Positions 1-11,888 of a stretch of DNA of 64,000 bases are shown in pieces. The position numbers and the translations under genes are program-made. The stretch is from Apostichopus japonicus (taxonomy: Eukaryota; Echinodermata; Holothuroidea; Aspidochirotida; Stichopodidae). The stretch covers positions 30,719,398 through 30,783,397 of the forward strand of contig NC_092577.1 in assembly GCF_037975245.1 (NCBI RefSeq). The letters run 5' to 3'. The notes under the pieces are model-generated. The model had not been told where the DNA came from and made no database searches. It saw only the letters and a program-made list of their open reading frames with translations. Position 1 is the stretch's first letter. Each line of letters starts with the position of its first letter.

Positions 1-713
1 GGCATATTGCAATAGATTTCGCAGGGGTGTGTTTATTTTGTAGCACCTGGTAAATTGTAGATTATGTTCCCATGACAACCAACATTAGCTTTTCACTTGC
101 CAACCTGGTCTTTGTGGGACTGCTCATTGGAATGAATAAGATGTGGTTAGGTGAAAGAAATTGCACAGTTGGAAAGAATTAAGCTGTTATTGTAGTACAC
201 CAAAATCAAATCATGTACTGTAGACACTATGACAGTAGGTTTAGTAAATAGGGAATGAAACTGGGACACAAAATTTATTTCCATATGTTGTACACCATAA
301 AGAAAATAATGCTAGCAGTCCAGGTTGTATATTTGTATATTTCTCTTTTTAAGTATTGAGAAATGAATGATCCTTTAAAGGTACATGCTGTATTGGTCCC
401 AAATATGCTAGATATTTAAATATGTTTACCTTTGGTCAAAATTCTTAAACTGTTCTTTATTACAACCTTTGAGAAAATTTTCCTCACTGGAACATTCAGT
501 CATCATGTGTGTTCCTTAAAAATGTCTGAGAACTATTTGAAGAGTAAAGACCTCCAGGAAAGCACCTTTTGAAAACTTGTAGTAATTATAGCGTACTACC
601 TTTAAAACAAACTTTAAAACTTAAAGACTTTATGATTATAGTGAAATTGTTGTAAGCACAGAAAACCCTGGTTGTGAAACTTTGGTTGTCCAAACAGCAA
701 ATTCGCTCACTCG

Positions 714-1411
714 AAAAATCGTAGCAAAATGAGAATGACCAGTATGTCACTGTAGTACGTACACTGTAGGAGAGATCTATATCTAGTTGTTGAACAGAAG
801 ACTAGCTTTGGGGGTGATAGCAATTTATCCTTTAACCTATCTGGGGTATTCCCTGTTTTAGTTACAATGCAATCTGAATTTAATGTAAACAACCAGTCGT
901 CCGTCGGAAATCCCCACATCAGATTTTGATTGTCCTGCCAGAAATTTGATCGTCTCCTGCTACCGGGATGACCATAAAAATTTACCTCTGTTTATGGTCA
1001 TTCAATTAATGTGTGAATGTTTTCATGGCTTGGTTACATTGAAGTAAAATTAGTAAAAAATTAGTAAAAGTAAAAAATCGTAGCAAAATGCGAATGACCA
1101 GTATGTCACTGTAGTACGTACACTGTAGGAGAGATCGATATCTAGTTGCTGAACAGAAGACTAGCTTTGGGGGTGATAGCAATTTATCCTTTAACCTATC
1201 TGGGGTATTCCCTGTTTTAGTTACAATGCAATCTGAATTTAATGTAAACAACCAGTCGTCGTCCGTCGGAAACCACATCAGATTTTGATTGTCCTGCCAG
1301 AAATTTGATCGTCTCCTGCTACCAGGATGACCATAAAAATTTACCCCTGTTTAAGGTCATTCAATTAATGTGTGAATGTTTTCATGGCTTGGTTACATTG
1401 AAGTAAAATGG
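714..1411 (+). repeat. Tandem duplication of a ~337-bp unit
   Basis: Two direct copies lie at about 714-1050 and 1074-1411, separated by about 23 bp of A-rich sequence. They differ by a few substitutions and small indels. Both begin with an AAAAATCGTAGCAAAATG-like start and end in TTGGTTACATTGAAGTAAAAT. The apparent ORFs of 70 and 90 codons on the minus strand are the same non-coding sequence read twice. Confidence 0.85.
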
Positions 1412-4400
1412 AGCTTTAAATATTTAAGAAGAAATTGGCATACTTTTACCGGTATATTTCAAGGACGTTAATATTGAGCATGCTCAGTATGATTCTACGT
1501 ATTTATTGTGCTATGGTACTGTACCGTAGGTGTGTAGTTCGAGGAAATCAAAACTGTACACACACAGAGAATGTACTGTATGTAAGATCTCAGTAGACGT
1601 GAAGTCTGAGTAGTTTAGTACCTAACATCTATGTCATAGACCGAAGGAAGTTATGATTGAAGCTAAGAAAGCAGAATTAAGTTGAAAGATGATATGAGTG
1701 AGGTTTTATAATCAAAACAGGTGAATGTTGGGCCGCAGTATTGGTCGATGTCCTGGTTCTGCCAGAAGTCTGAGTGATTTTATCAAATAATTTGCAGTAT
1801 TAAATCATGATGAGTAATTAATGGACTAAAATCAGACTGAAGTGTCAAGATATTCCGGCAACTACAGTATGAATGATTGCTTTCTCCGTAACCTTAAAGA
1901 GAAAGGCTAAGTTTTGTCACAATTTCAATGTTTCAGTTTCATGCATAAGTCCTTGATATTCAGGATATCTATTGGGGGGGGCAGGGGAATGGTTGGGACA
2001 GGGTGAATTTCACCGTTTGACAGTAGGGGAAAAAAGGAAGGCATATTATTACAAACTTGTGCAAATTAATATTACCTTTGTATTAAATCATTGCAAATGC
2101 AAACTTATATAGATTTTAGCCAGTGAATATTTTTAATACACCTGTATTTTTATCAAGGCGGCTAAGACTGTGCAATTGTAGGCCTGATGTATGTATTGTA
2201 AAGTACTTCAATCATTTGCATTGAAATGAATGACACATGGAGCCTACAAGATCAAATCTTTCGAATGGGCAGAGTGAGCAGTCTTAATGATGTGTTATTA
2301 GTTCTTTCACACCCTTTCATTAAAAAATTGTTTGTCAAGTTTATATACAGTATGATAATTTAATTGTTAACAGTTTTAATCACATTTATATTTTCAATTT
2401 TTTTTGTGTGTCGGATTTATTAGTGCCCATTGAGATTTCAATTGTACAGTATTTGTACAATGGATACAGTGCCCACTCACTCGCTAATACTCACTTTCAC
2501 ATACCTAAAACACTTGTACATACCAAACACTGTTGCCCCCCCCACTGGATTTTGTGACCTATGACCTTTTTCATATTAAATCTAATGCTCCTTGTTGTGG
2601 AATGGTGTGAGTGTCATCCACTTCAGAGGTGACCTTTTCTTGTTTTCTCACTTTCTAGGTGTTATATATATATCTGTGTCGGCTGCAATAGTTGCTATTA
2701 CTACAAAGAATTAGTTATCTGGCAACACACAGCAAAAATGCTGCACTTGTTAAAAAGGGTTTAACATGCAATAGCTAGCCATATTTGCTTTTCATATTAC
2801 AGTGATTATCGATTTGAAGTATTCTCTGCAAATCACAGTAGTGTCTGTTCTGCTCTGCTCTGCCACAAGCTGTTCCATTTTCCCTCATAATTTTGAAGTT
2901 ACCTGCTGATTGTACTCGGTCAGAATTGGTGATATTTGCAATGTAAATAATAAATAAAACAACTTAGGCAAAATGAGATAAAGATCACATTTTCTCTAAA
3001 TTGCTTCCAAGGGGGAACAATTTTGTCAGGGAAGTTCAAATGTGGCATGTTAGTTGATGTTGGTTCTTGAAGCAGGCTTAAGGAAGCTTGAATGAAGATG
3101 TATGAATAGTATTTGTATAGAATATTAGCAGTAAGTACAGTACATAGTAACATTTAAACCAATGTTGATTGAGTTGCTAAGATGACAAAGCAATTATGTT
3201 GATTGTTCTCACCCCTAGCAACATTTCACATGTCCAAAAAAAAAAAAAACGGACATTGTTTTGGATGGCTGCAAAATACACAGGAAAGTGCAGTGACATA
3301 TGTAGCACTTCAGAATGGGACATAAAACAATTGAGGAAATTAATGAGGAATTTGGTTCCAAGGAAATCTGACAAAAAGCAATATTTTTTTAGTGTTTTGA
3401 TGTAACTTATACAGATAGCTCCAGATGGTAATTTTTACAGACCTGTTTATATTGAAATATTTATTTAAGCATTGTGTAAACTATGTGTTTGATGTTAACC
3501 ACTGACATGTTGCATGTTAACAAGATTAGTTGTGAGTGTACTAAACAGGACCCTGATCAGAAATTGTTGATAAAATAACTTTGATAAGGTTCTATAAGAG
3601 ACCAAAGATTGTTAATGTTACGTTGCAAGGTGTTTATTCACATGTATGCATGACGCTCAAGCCGTGTGCACCAAAGCCAAGCTGTGGCAACGTGTGAAAA
3701 CTTATTCAATTTTGTTGGATGTCTCTTGCCATTGTATTTGAGCTCTGGAGAGATTAATTTAACCATTTAACCCTAACCAAGTTTTGTAAAGTGTATTTAT
3801 AAGGTTTGTCACTCCTGGCCGAATGATGGCATTGAAACACAACATGGGGGAGTGATCGTTAACAACCCTGTCAATTGAGCAATTTATTTGACTAACAGCA
3901 TATATCGTGGTTCCACGGTCCAGTACAATTTCATTCTCATATTTTCTGTCTGTGGGTGGTCAGACACTGCACACATGATAATTTTACTTTGACTGAATGG
4001 GTTTGAGAGTACTATACAATTATTTGTTCAAGTTAATCTCATTCCCCTTCTTCTTCTCCTTCCCCCTCCCCCTCCCCCTCCCCATTACAATTAGACACTA
4101 CATACCACACAGATGAAGAAGCAGGTCAGTGAAACTTAGATGGATCCATTGTGAAGTGAGAAGATTGCTGCAGTATTACAGGAATGTGTCTCTGTGACAT
4201 TAGCTTCACTCAGGAATCCCTTAGGTGTCTCCATTCAACTCATGCACAAGTCTCCCATAGATGTATACAGTACTATATACATATGTTATATACACATTGT
4301 TAATATTTAGCTCTGTGCCTCCCCCCCCCCCCCCTCTCTGACCCACTTCCACTGTTTCTCTCCTTCTCTCTCTTCCTTTTAATTAAACTTACGTTTAGGT

Positions 4401-6636
4401 TTCTATTTTTAAAGGCAGCAGAGGTGACTATATACCATGGGACTGTGGAAACATGAACTTATTAAACTATTTCTTGAACTACTTCCATGATAGTACCACA
4501 TTAAAAGAGTTCTGCATGCCTACCAGAATTAGACTAGAACTTTAGCATACCTATGATGAACTCTTGTATTTTACTTATAATAACTTATAATAAAGAGAAC
4601 TGTATGATCCATAGTTTTCGTTTCTATGTTAAAACAAAGAGAAATTCCCTGTAATGGAGTTGACATATTTATAACACTTTCAAATCAATTATTTACAAAT
4701 CTGTATTTTTTTCCAATCCTTTACATGTCTTCCCATTTTCCCATTTGTATTCTCTAAAGTAAAAAAAAAAATTAATAAAAAGGGTTCACTTCATTATTAA
4801 TTTGAGTATAACTTGACGCGAACAGTATGCAATTCTTCATTATCGTCACCTATATTGATATATTACCTACATAGCGATGGAGTTCTAACCATATTGGGCA
4901 CTGTCTGTTAATTCTCTTTCAGTAGCATAAATATTCACACCTATTTAGGAAAGCAGTATTTGATCTACTTCATGCATCCCTTATCTGTCTCATGAATATT
5001 CATGAGACCTTGTGTACCAAACAGTCAGTTCTAAATATGGAACATCACCGCTTGGAGTCAATGGATGATGACTCAATGTTTATGCCCAGCCTAGTGGCTT
5101 TGTTGACCTGAAGTTTTGTTAGCATTATTGTTGTTCTTGTTGGTGTATAAAGTAATTGTGCTAATATAACCACAGGACAGACCAGTACTGAATATCCTGT
5201 AGTGTGTGTGTGTTGGGGGGATGGGTGGGGGATAATGGTAACCTAACCATTACTGTGTCCCTTTCCAGGAGCTGGAGATTTTTCTCCTTTTTGGTGTCAA
5301 AAAAAATTAATCTTCTTTAAAAGTGCTGGGGTAAAATGCAATAAAAGTATATAAATGCTATATAGTATAAACAGTCATACATGCATGGAAAGTTTTTCAC
5401 TGTAAGGAATACTATGATTACTTTATGGACAAATCATTTCAACGTATGACATTGTTTATGTCGCTGTATATCAAAAAAAACAAAAAAACAATCCAGATAT
5501 TTTTGGTCAGAATTGAAGCAAACTAAGCCAAAATCATATGAATTATAAACTGTACTACTGTATGGACAGTTGTACCGTCCAGAAGCTACATATTGTAGAG
5601 CCGATATGGATGTAAACTTTATAAATAACTCTTTGAATGAGGAAGAAGAAACAGGGAGCAAAGTAACAACTGAAGTTATCTCAATCCCATATCCTTTCCT
5701 CCCCTCCCCCGCCCTCCCCCTCCCCTGGCCCCCGCTCCTCCCCTTTCAGGTTACAAGTGTCTCACTTTTAAGATGCAGTTCTTTCCGTGAGGTCATCAGC
5801 ATACAAGGAATAATCTAGCGTTCAAATTTTGAGTAGCACATTGGAAGGCTCTGTATACACAGTATTTTGTGTATTGTTAAGTACAGTAATCTGGTTCCTG
5901 TATAGAAAAAGGGCTTGACATCTTTGCTAATTAATATTGTATCCAGCGATTTGACCATTTTGCTTGGCTTTTTGCAATACGATTCTGGAATAATTGTTCC
6001 TTGTCTGATAATGTTGCTTCAAAAATGGAATTTGAAAATCTGGAATATGGAATATGAAAATCCCTGGTCAGGTTTTCTGGTGTACCACAGTATCTCCAAA
6101 GGGGATTTCCCTCTTTGACAGGTATAGAACTGTTTGTTGGATGTCGGCAAATACAAAGAGCACCATGCTACTTGGTATGTCAAATATGGGAAGGTACAGT
6201 AACACTATTCAAGCAGACAATGGCTTTAGAGGTTTCTGAGTTAGTTGGTACTTATGGTAAAACTTTGAAAATGAGTCCCATGATTCTGGAATGTGGAATC
6301 CCAGCCCAGTTGTGTTTCATATTGACCATTTGGGTGGAAACAATTTCACCGCATCTGTCTGTTGACAATTTGGAGAAAGTGATCGAATAGCTAAATACTG
6401 TAGTTTCAAGGAGGTGGGTGTGGGGGGTGGAGTAGGATGGAGGGGACAAGGACAGGGGCTACAATTGGTTACAACACTGTCTGTGTTACATACTGTTTTG
6501 CTGCAGTCAAATTCTGTGATGAGAGTCTGTGCATAACAGTAGTACAACTGTAATCGTTGTATTGAAGTGATTAGTCACAGTGTATGCTTTGTTTTTATAT
6601 AAAACCTGAGCTTTCGTGAAGGAACAAGCAGGGTTC

Positions 6637-6720
6637 GGTTTCTTCTGGGAGAAACCGAAGAAACTGGAAACAACTAGTTTCTTCCAGTTTCTTCTGGAAA
6701 AATGAAATTGGAAGAAACTA
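6637..6720. repeat. Two short hairpins in a GTTTCTTC-rich patch
   Basis: An 8-bp perfect hairpin lies at 6637-6658 (CGGTTTCT / AGAAACCG). A 12-bp perfect inverted repeat lies at 6675-6686 and 6709-6720 (TAGTTTCTTCCA / TGGAAGAAACTA). Related GTTTCTTCTGG-type clusters occur near 10,195-10,240 and 10,678-10,725, so this is probably a decayed dispersed repeat. Confidence 0.55.
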
Positions 6721-8204
6721 CTTATGTATCCGCTACACAATGAAGAGTCAAATAGGAATCATGAAACTTGAAGGTAACATTTCATTTTAAGTCCTGCACT
6801 ATTACAATATTGTTTAAGTCTTATAAATTAAAAGTTATTGTCTCTATTAAAGTCCATCTCTGTAAAAAGTATCTTACAATGTTTTTAATGTATACAGGAC
6901 CTATTCAGTAGGTCTACTTTCTTTGCTTAACGACAACACCTTTGAAACCCGTTTCGTGTGTAAGTACTTGCTTCCCTCCCCTTAAGTTGAAAGGCAGTTT
7001 AAAGAAAATAATACATTTTGTCAGTTTTCATCAAGATGTGACAATGCACCTGTGGTATGAATTCTTGAGAGGAACAAATTATTGGTTTTTTTGACATATA
7101 AAGACTGGCAGCACATGTCTTATCCCTTTAGAAGCTATAAACATTATGGTACTAACTATTTTTGCAAACTGTGAAAAGATGGAAATTTGAACTTAGGTCA
7201 TTTACACTAGACTGCTTCTCCACCTTTCCCCCATTCCAATTCATTTGCCTTCCCTCATCCCCCTCCCCCCACCCTTCCCCCATCCATAATAAAAATAACT
7301 CTTAAATCTCTAAAAAGTAGAATGTGAGTGTCGCCATGCTCTTTTTCATATTTTCTTCGCATTCGCATTTTCTTATTTTATCCAAATGGATAAAAGCAAA
7401 ATTCCAAATAGCTCTTGAAGTCTGTCAGGCTACACCATGTATGGACCTCTGAGTAAGCGATAACAAAAAAAAAATCTTTTCCACTCCAAGGCCCCCGAAC
7501 CTTCAATTTAAACAGCCCTGGACCAGCTATATTGTGAATTAATTCAGGTCATACAAACTTAATTGCATGGAAAAGCCATGTTTGTGTAGAAAGGAGATTA
7601 TCTCTCTGGCTCTAAGCTGGAAGTTGTGGACAGTAGCCTGCCTCTGGTATTTTCCGAGGGTTTTTCCACCTTGGATGAAATTTGCAAACCCGGAGACAAG
7701 CAAATTTGACTGTGCTTCAAACAATTTGCTGGCTTAAATCAAGTTCTCAACAGCTACTGTACAGGTTTATGGGAGCAGCCTAATAATATTTTCTGAAAAT
7801 CTGCACTTGATACTGGGCCTATGTTAGGAACAAAAATCGTGCTGAACCTTGACTGATGAATATTTATAATCTGATTAGCCATGTGTTTACATTCTATTGT
7901 CCTTAGTGTCTACTAGCAGAAAATTATCAGTGCGCCGCCACCCCCCCCCCCCAACCTGTTTTTGTTGGTTTTATGGCAACTGACAAAAATGCACCGGGCA
8001 TTTTACCATTAAATAGCCCAAATTTCAAGGTCTGGTCTTGGTCTGTGACTTGTTCGATTTCATTTAGAACTACACTCATGTTGCACCTAGTATCATTGTG
8101 TGATATGGAGGCACATCTATTCAGTGTATATTGAAAACTGATATTTCTTGGGGATCACATTCCTCTATATGTAAGGAGTTGTATGGAAAGAAAGATGTCA
8201 GGTG

Positions 8205-8740
8205 CATGCATGATCCACTCAGGTTAACTCTGACTAGTTTTCACACTCCCTGTGGATATATACTAACACTGTTGTGTACAGTACCGTATGATCCACTCAG
8301 GGTTAATTCTGACTAGTTTACATACTGTGAGATTCACACTCCCAGTGCATATATGCAAGCACTGTTGTGTCCAGTACCGTATGGTCCACTCAGGGTTAAC
8401 TGTGACTATTTTTCACACTCCCTGTGCATATATGCTAGCACTGTTGTGTATAGGATCATATGATCCACTCAGGGTTACTTCTGACTAGTTTACATACCTT
8501 TTGATTCACACTCTCAGTGCATACAGTATATGCTAGCACTCTTGTGTACAGTCAGTATGATCCACTCAGGGTTAATTTGATTAGTTTACATACTGTGTGA
8601 TTCACACTACCAGTGCATATATGGTAGCACTGTTGTGTACTGTCAGTATGATCCACTCAGGGTTAACTCCGACTAGTTTACATACTGTGTGATTCACACT
8701 CCCAGTGCACTGTTGTGTAGGCTACAGTACTGTATGATGT
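8205..8740 (+). repeat. Tandem array, ~80-100 bp unit, about six copies
   Basis: The phrase GATCCACTCAGG or a close variant recurs near 8212, 8290, 8381, 8462, 8560 and 8650. Each copy is followed by a GGTTAACTCTGACTAG-like block and a block with CACTGTTGTGT. Unit length varies because internal blocks are lost in some copies. No coding role is visible. Confidence 0.85.
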
Positions 8741-10774
8741 AAAGGCTTGAGAACAAAAATAGCTGATATCTTTGTACAGTGTCATGTTTGGTGCTTTAAG
8801 ATCTGTATTTAGAAATGATGCAAAAACAGGAAATATTTCTGATGTATTTTCTGAGCTGCTGTACTATGATATGATTCAGAGATACAGTACGTGTAAATGT
8901 AAGTGTAACTTTGAACCCAAATCACTCTTGTTGTAGTCAATTTTAACACAAATTAATTCTTGTTCTCTCTTGTTGTCGTTGTGTTAAGTCATACTATATT
9001 GTCAAGCTATTGATCAACGAAACTCATAAGTGGATCAATGTTGTTTTAGTCTCCCTAATTAACACAATGGAGTCTTTATAAAGCTTCCTAGCAAGAAGTT
9101 ACTATGTAGATTATATACACACATGCACACACATGACCCACACCCCTTCCCACTCCACCCATCCCAACAGACAAACTCAACAAGATAATCCACAGTTCCA
9201 CTCTACCAGTGGTAAATCAGCTGTTTAAATTTTTGGTTAACTTTTTATCAATTTTTTTATGAATAATTGATAATCAATATCCATAACAATTAAGTTTATT
9301 AGCTTGAGTACCTACAGTAAGGATGATTTAAAATAGGGAACAAAAAGCCACATATCTTGAAAAAAATATAATTTGCTTGTTGCATGTGATTCAATTGCAA
9401 AAAGAAGAAAAAAGGAAAATGAAAAAATTGGAATGAAGTCGTTTTGCACTGACTGAATGTTAAATGTGGTGATAAAATGTGTCCTTTAAGCTCACCACCT
9501 TTCATGATGTGATGTTCATAGCATAAAGTAACAGATAACCCTTGTTTTCGTGTACCATTCAGTATCTTCTTTTGGGCAATCAATTGGTTGCTAGATTTGG
9601 GCAAAGTAAGTGGAAATCCACCTTAAACTTCAGATACTGTACAGCTTTTGATACTTTAACGGCTTGCCAAACTTCCCCTTAAACCCCCTCTCCCCTTTCC
9701 ATGGGGCTGTAAAATGAACCCCAAGCATTGCAAAGTTCCGACGCAAGCTACTGTAGTAGATTGCATGAAAATTAAGATTGCTTGCATATCTGTATCTATG
9801 TTGATGTTCTAAAACAATTTTTAATGTCAACCCATTAATAACATCACAGGTATTATCAGGTTATTGCAAATTTGGTTTCCACGGTGAATTAGACAAACAC
9901 TTTGCAGTTCAGCTTTTCAGAAAAATTGTACTTATCACTTCCTTAAAATGCTGAAGTGAAAGTGGCTTAAATGTCGACATTAAATTGGTCATTGTAAATT
10001 GGTCATTGTAGAGAACCATCAAGAGTGGTTTAAATCCTAAACTTTAACCGGAAATAGGAATTAGGGTATATATCCAGTTTGCAGTTCTCATGAGAGGTGA
10101 TCGACCGTAAGTGGAGTTTGGCATACTTTGTTGTAGAGCCAGAGTTTAAAGGTTTCTAAACTTTCTTCCAAGGTAGGGGGGGGGGGGGAGAAACATGTTT
10201 CTTCTAGTTTTTACCAATTAAAAGTAGAAGAAGCTAAAAATAAAAAAAATAAAAAAATTGGAGGAAATGAAAAACCTACCTGTACACAGTGTTGGAACAT
10301 GACCTTGGTTTACCCAGAGTACATCCAGTAATCTAGTAAATCTTTTCAATTTCAACCACAAATTGTCAGACAAATGTGAATAACCCTTTGCCTACAATAC
10401 GTACCGACTTCCTTCCACCTCAAAGATTGGATTCAAAGACTTGGCAAATGGAGGCTAAAGTGATGTTCAAGCCAACTAATGTTATTTCATTAGTAGAAGA
10501 AGCTAAGTACTCGGTGATTTAGACTTAAAACATTGACAGAACTGTACAGACCCAACTTTCCAGGGTTTTATTTTCCATGAAGGATTTTCCATGCATTCAT
10601 AGAATGTGTATATACCATTGTTAAACTCTTTGTCTGTAATTGCAATCTACAGAAAAGGTACAGTATCTCAAATTTTCCCCGTTTCTTCTGGTTTCCGCGG
10701 GGTTCTTCCAGTTTCTTCTTGGCAGAGACCGAACAGAACACTGTTTAGAGTGCTTATATGCCAATCGTTGGGAT

Positions 10775-10777
<3 letters not shown>

Positions 10778-10808
<31 letters not shown>
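10778..10808. repeat. (TA)n microsatellite
   Basis: About 31 bp of alternating TA. On the minus strand it lies roughly 30 bp beyond the 3' end of the hammerhead-bearing SINE and may derive from that element's tail. Confidence 0.9.
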
Positions 10809-10812
<4 letters not shown>

Positions 10813-10839
10813 AATGTGTAGCAAGTGGTATGACAGATA

Positions 10840-10985
10840 TATAGTAAATAAATAAAGAACAACACACCAGAAAAATTCCACTTCACGACTGCTTTCGTCC
10901 TTTTGGGACTCATCAGACGAAGGTAGGAATCGAACCCCCGGATCTTGTGTCACCAGACCGAAGTCTGTACCACTCGACCACAGTG
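10840..10985 (-). mobile_element. Short tRNA-derived SINE with hammerhead-like ribozyme core
   Basis: On the minus strand the element opens with a tRNA-like head. The A box TGGTCGAGTGG is at 10,980-10,970 and the B box GGTTCGATTCC at 10,936-10,926, the spacing expected for an RNA polymerase III promoter in a tRNA with a long variable arm. Immediately after the head comes a hammerhead core: CTGATGA (10,916-10,910), a GTCC/GGAC stem with a CAAAA loop, and GAAA (10,896-10,893). The downstream trinucleotide GTC (10,889-10,887) is in the cleavage position. CTTCGT before the core can pair with GTGAAG after GTC, with two wobbles. Stem III would be a single A-U pair with a GCAG loop, resembling the very short stem III known for type-I hammerheads of metazoan retroelements. 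An A/T-rich tail follows. The SINE call is fairly firm; ribozyme activity is inferred. Confidence 0.7.
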
Positions 10986-11034
10986 ATTCTACTGGTGTGT
11001 GAATGCGTATAAATTGGCTTTGTATAACCCTTAT

Positions 11035-11096
11035 TGAGGGCGTATTACCCAGGGGTGCACTCTGTACAATCATAACACTTGGGTAATACGCCCTCA
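11035..11096. repeat. 17-bp perfect inverted repeat
   Basis: TGAGGGCGTATTACCCA at 11,035-11,051 is perfectly inverted at 11,080-11,096, with a 28-bp loop. It lies between the SINE and the first visible exon of the BFR1-like gene. It could be a small foldback element or terminal repeats of a tiny MITE. Confidence 0.8.
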
Positions 11097-11302
11097 TTGC
11101 ATTTAACTTCCTCGCCAGCGAACGTCAATCGGTCAAATCCCCCTCGAAGTTTCTCCCAGCTCCACTTCCAGTAGGAGTTCCTCCTTAATCGTAGAAATGT
11201 AAGATCAATGCAACATGCATGGTTAAATTATTAATTTTTAAGTTGACTCCCATAATTTAAACTTATTTTTCTTACTTCTATTTGTTTTCTCTGCTCCTGT
11301 AG

Positions 11303-11857
11303 GTGCAAGGCCGAAGACGATGCGACCGCCCAACAAGAAGAAGTTTGAAGAGGGACAGGATGCCTTATTGGAGAAGATCAGGATCAAAGAGGCAGAACTT
11401 GTATCCTTTATCTTTTACAAATTAATGGGCCATCTGAAATCATCTGAAAGATTTATCAAACTGGTCAATTAATTAATGAATTAATCAGGCATGAGCTTTT
11501 TCCTCGAATTCGCGGAATATCCGTGATTTCTTTTCTACCTCGGGACAAAAACTATTATCCTAACACACTGTAGCATACGCAAACTGGAGCCTATACCGCA
11601 ATTTTTGCAAAGTTCTGGGATTTTTTTTTTTACCCCAGGCTCATCCCTGATTAATGAATTGTGAAACTGAAGAGAATGGATAAGGGGAGGGCGGGGGGGG
11701 GGGGGGGTGTGATACTGATAAAGGACATTGTTGTTATCTGACATGATAAATATGAGAGTTTAGTTTAAGTGACAGAAAGAGATGCAGATGGTTTCGAGAA
11801 GTTGGATTTAAGTTGATTTTAGTCTTTTGTAATTGGTTTTAATTGTTGTGTGTTATT

Positions 11858-11888
<31 letters not shown>

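Larger units (their letters stand above)
1..11302. other. Gene-free stretch upstream of the BFR1-like gene
   Basis: I could support no coding exon here. Open frames are short, and none shows a recognisable protein or an exon with splice signals in the right phase. The first visible exon of the next gene (11,303) needs an upstream exon ending in one codon base. That exon, with the start codon, is either here and too short to recognise, or left of the window. Low-complexity tracts include a C/T-rich run near 4,056-4,083, C runs near 4,320 and 7,940, and a pyrimidine-rich tract near 5,698-5,745. Larger repeats are listed separately. Confidence 0.6.

Noticed and set aside
4101-4125. Micro-exon with ATG between an AG and a GTCAGT donor
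   Set aside because: It ends in phase 0, while the exon at 11,303 needs one carried base. Four codons are too little support.
5570-5818. Possible first exon of the BFR1-like gene (ATG with a Glu-rich start)
   Set aside because: There is no good donor in the needed phase after the charged segment, and the frame runs into a C/T-rich tract.
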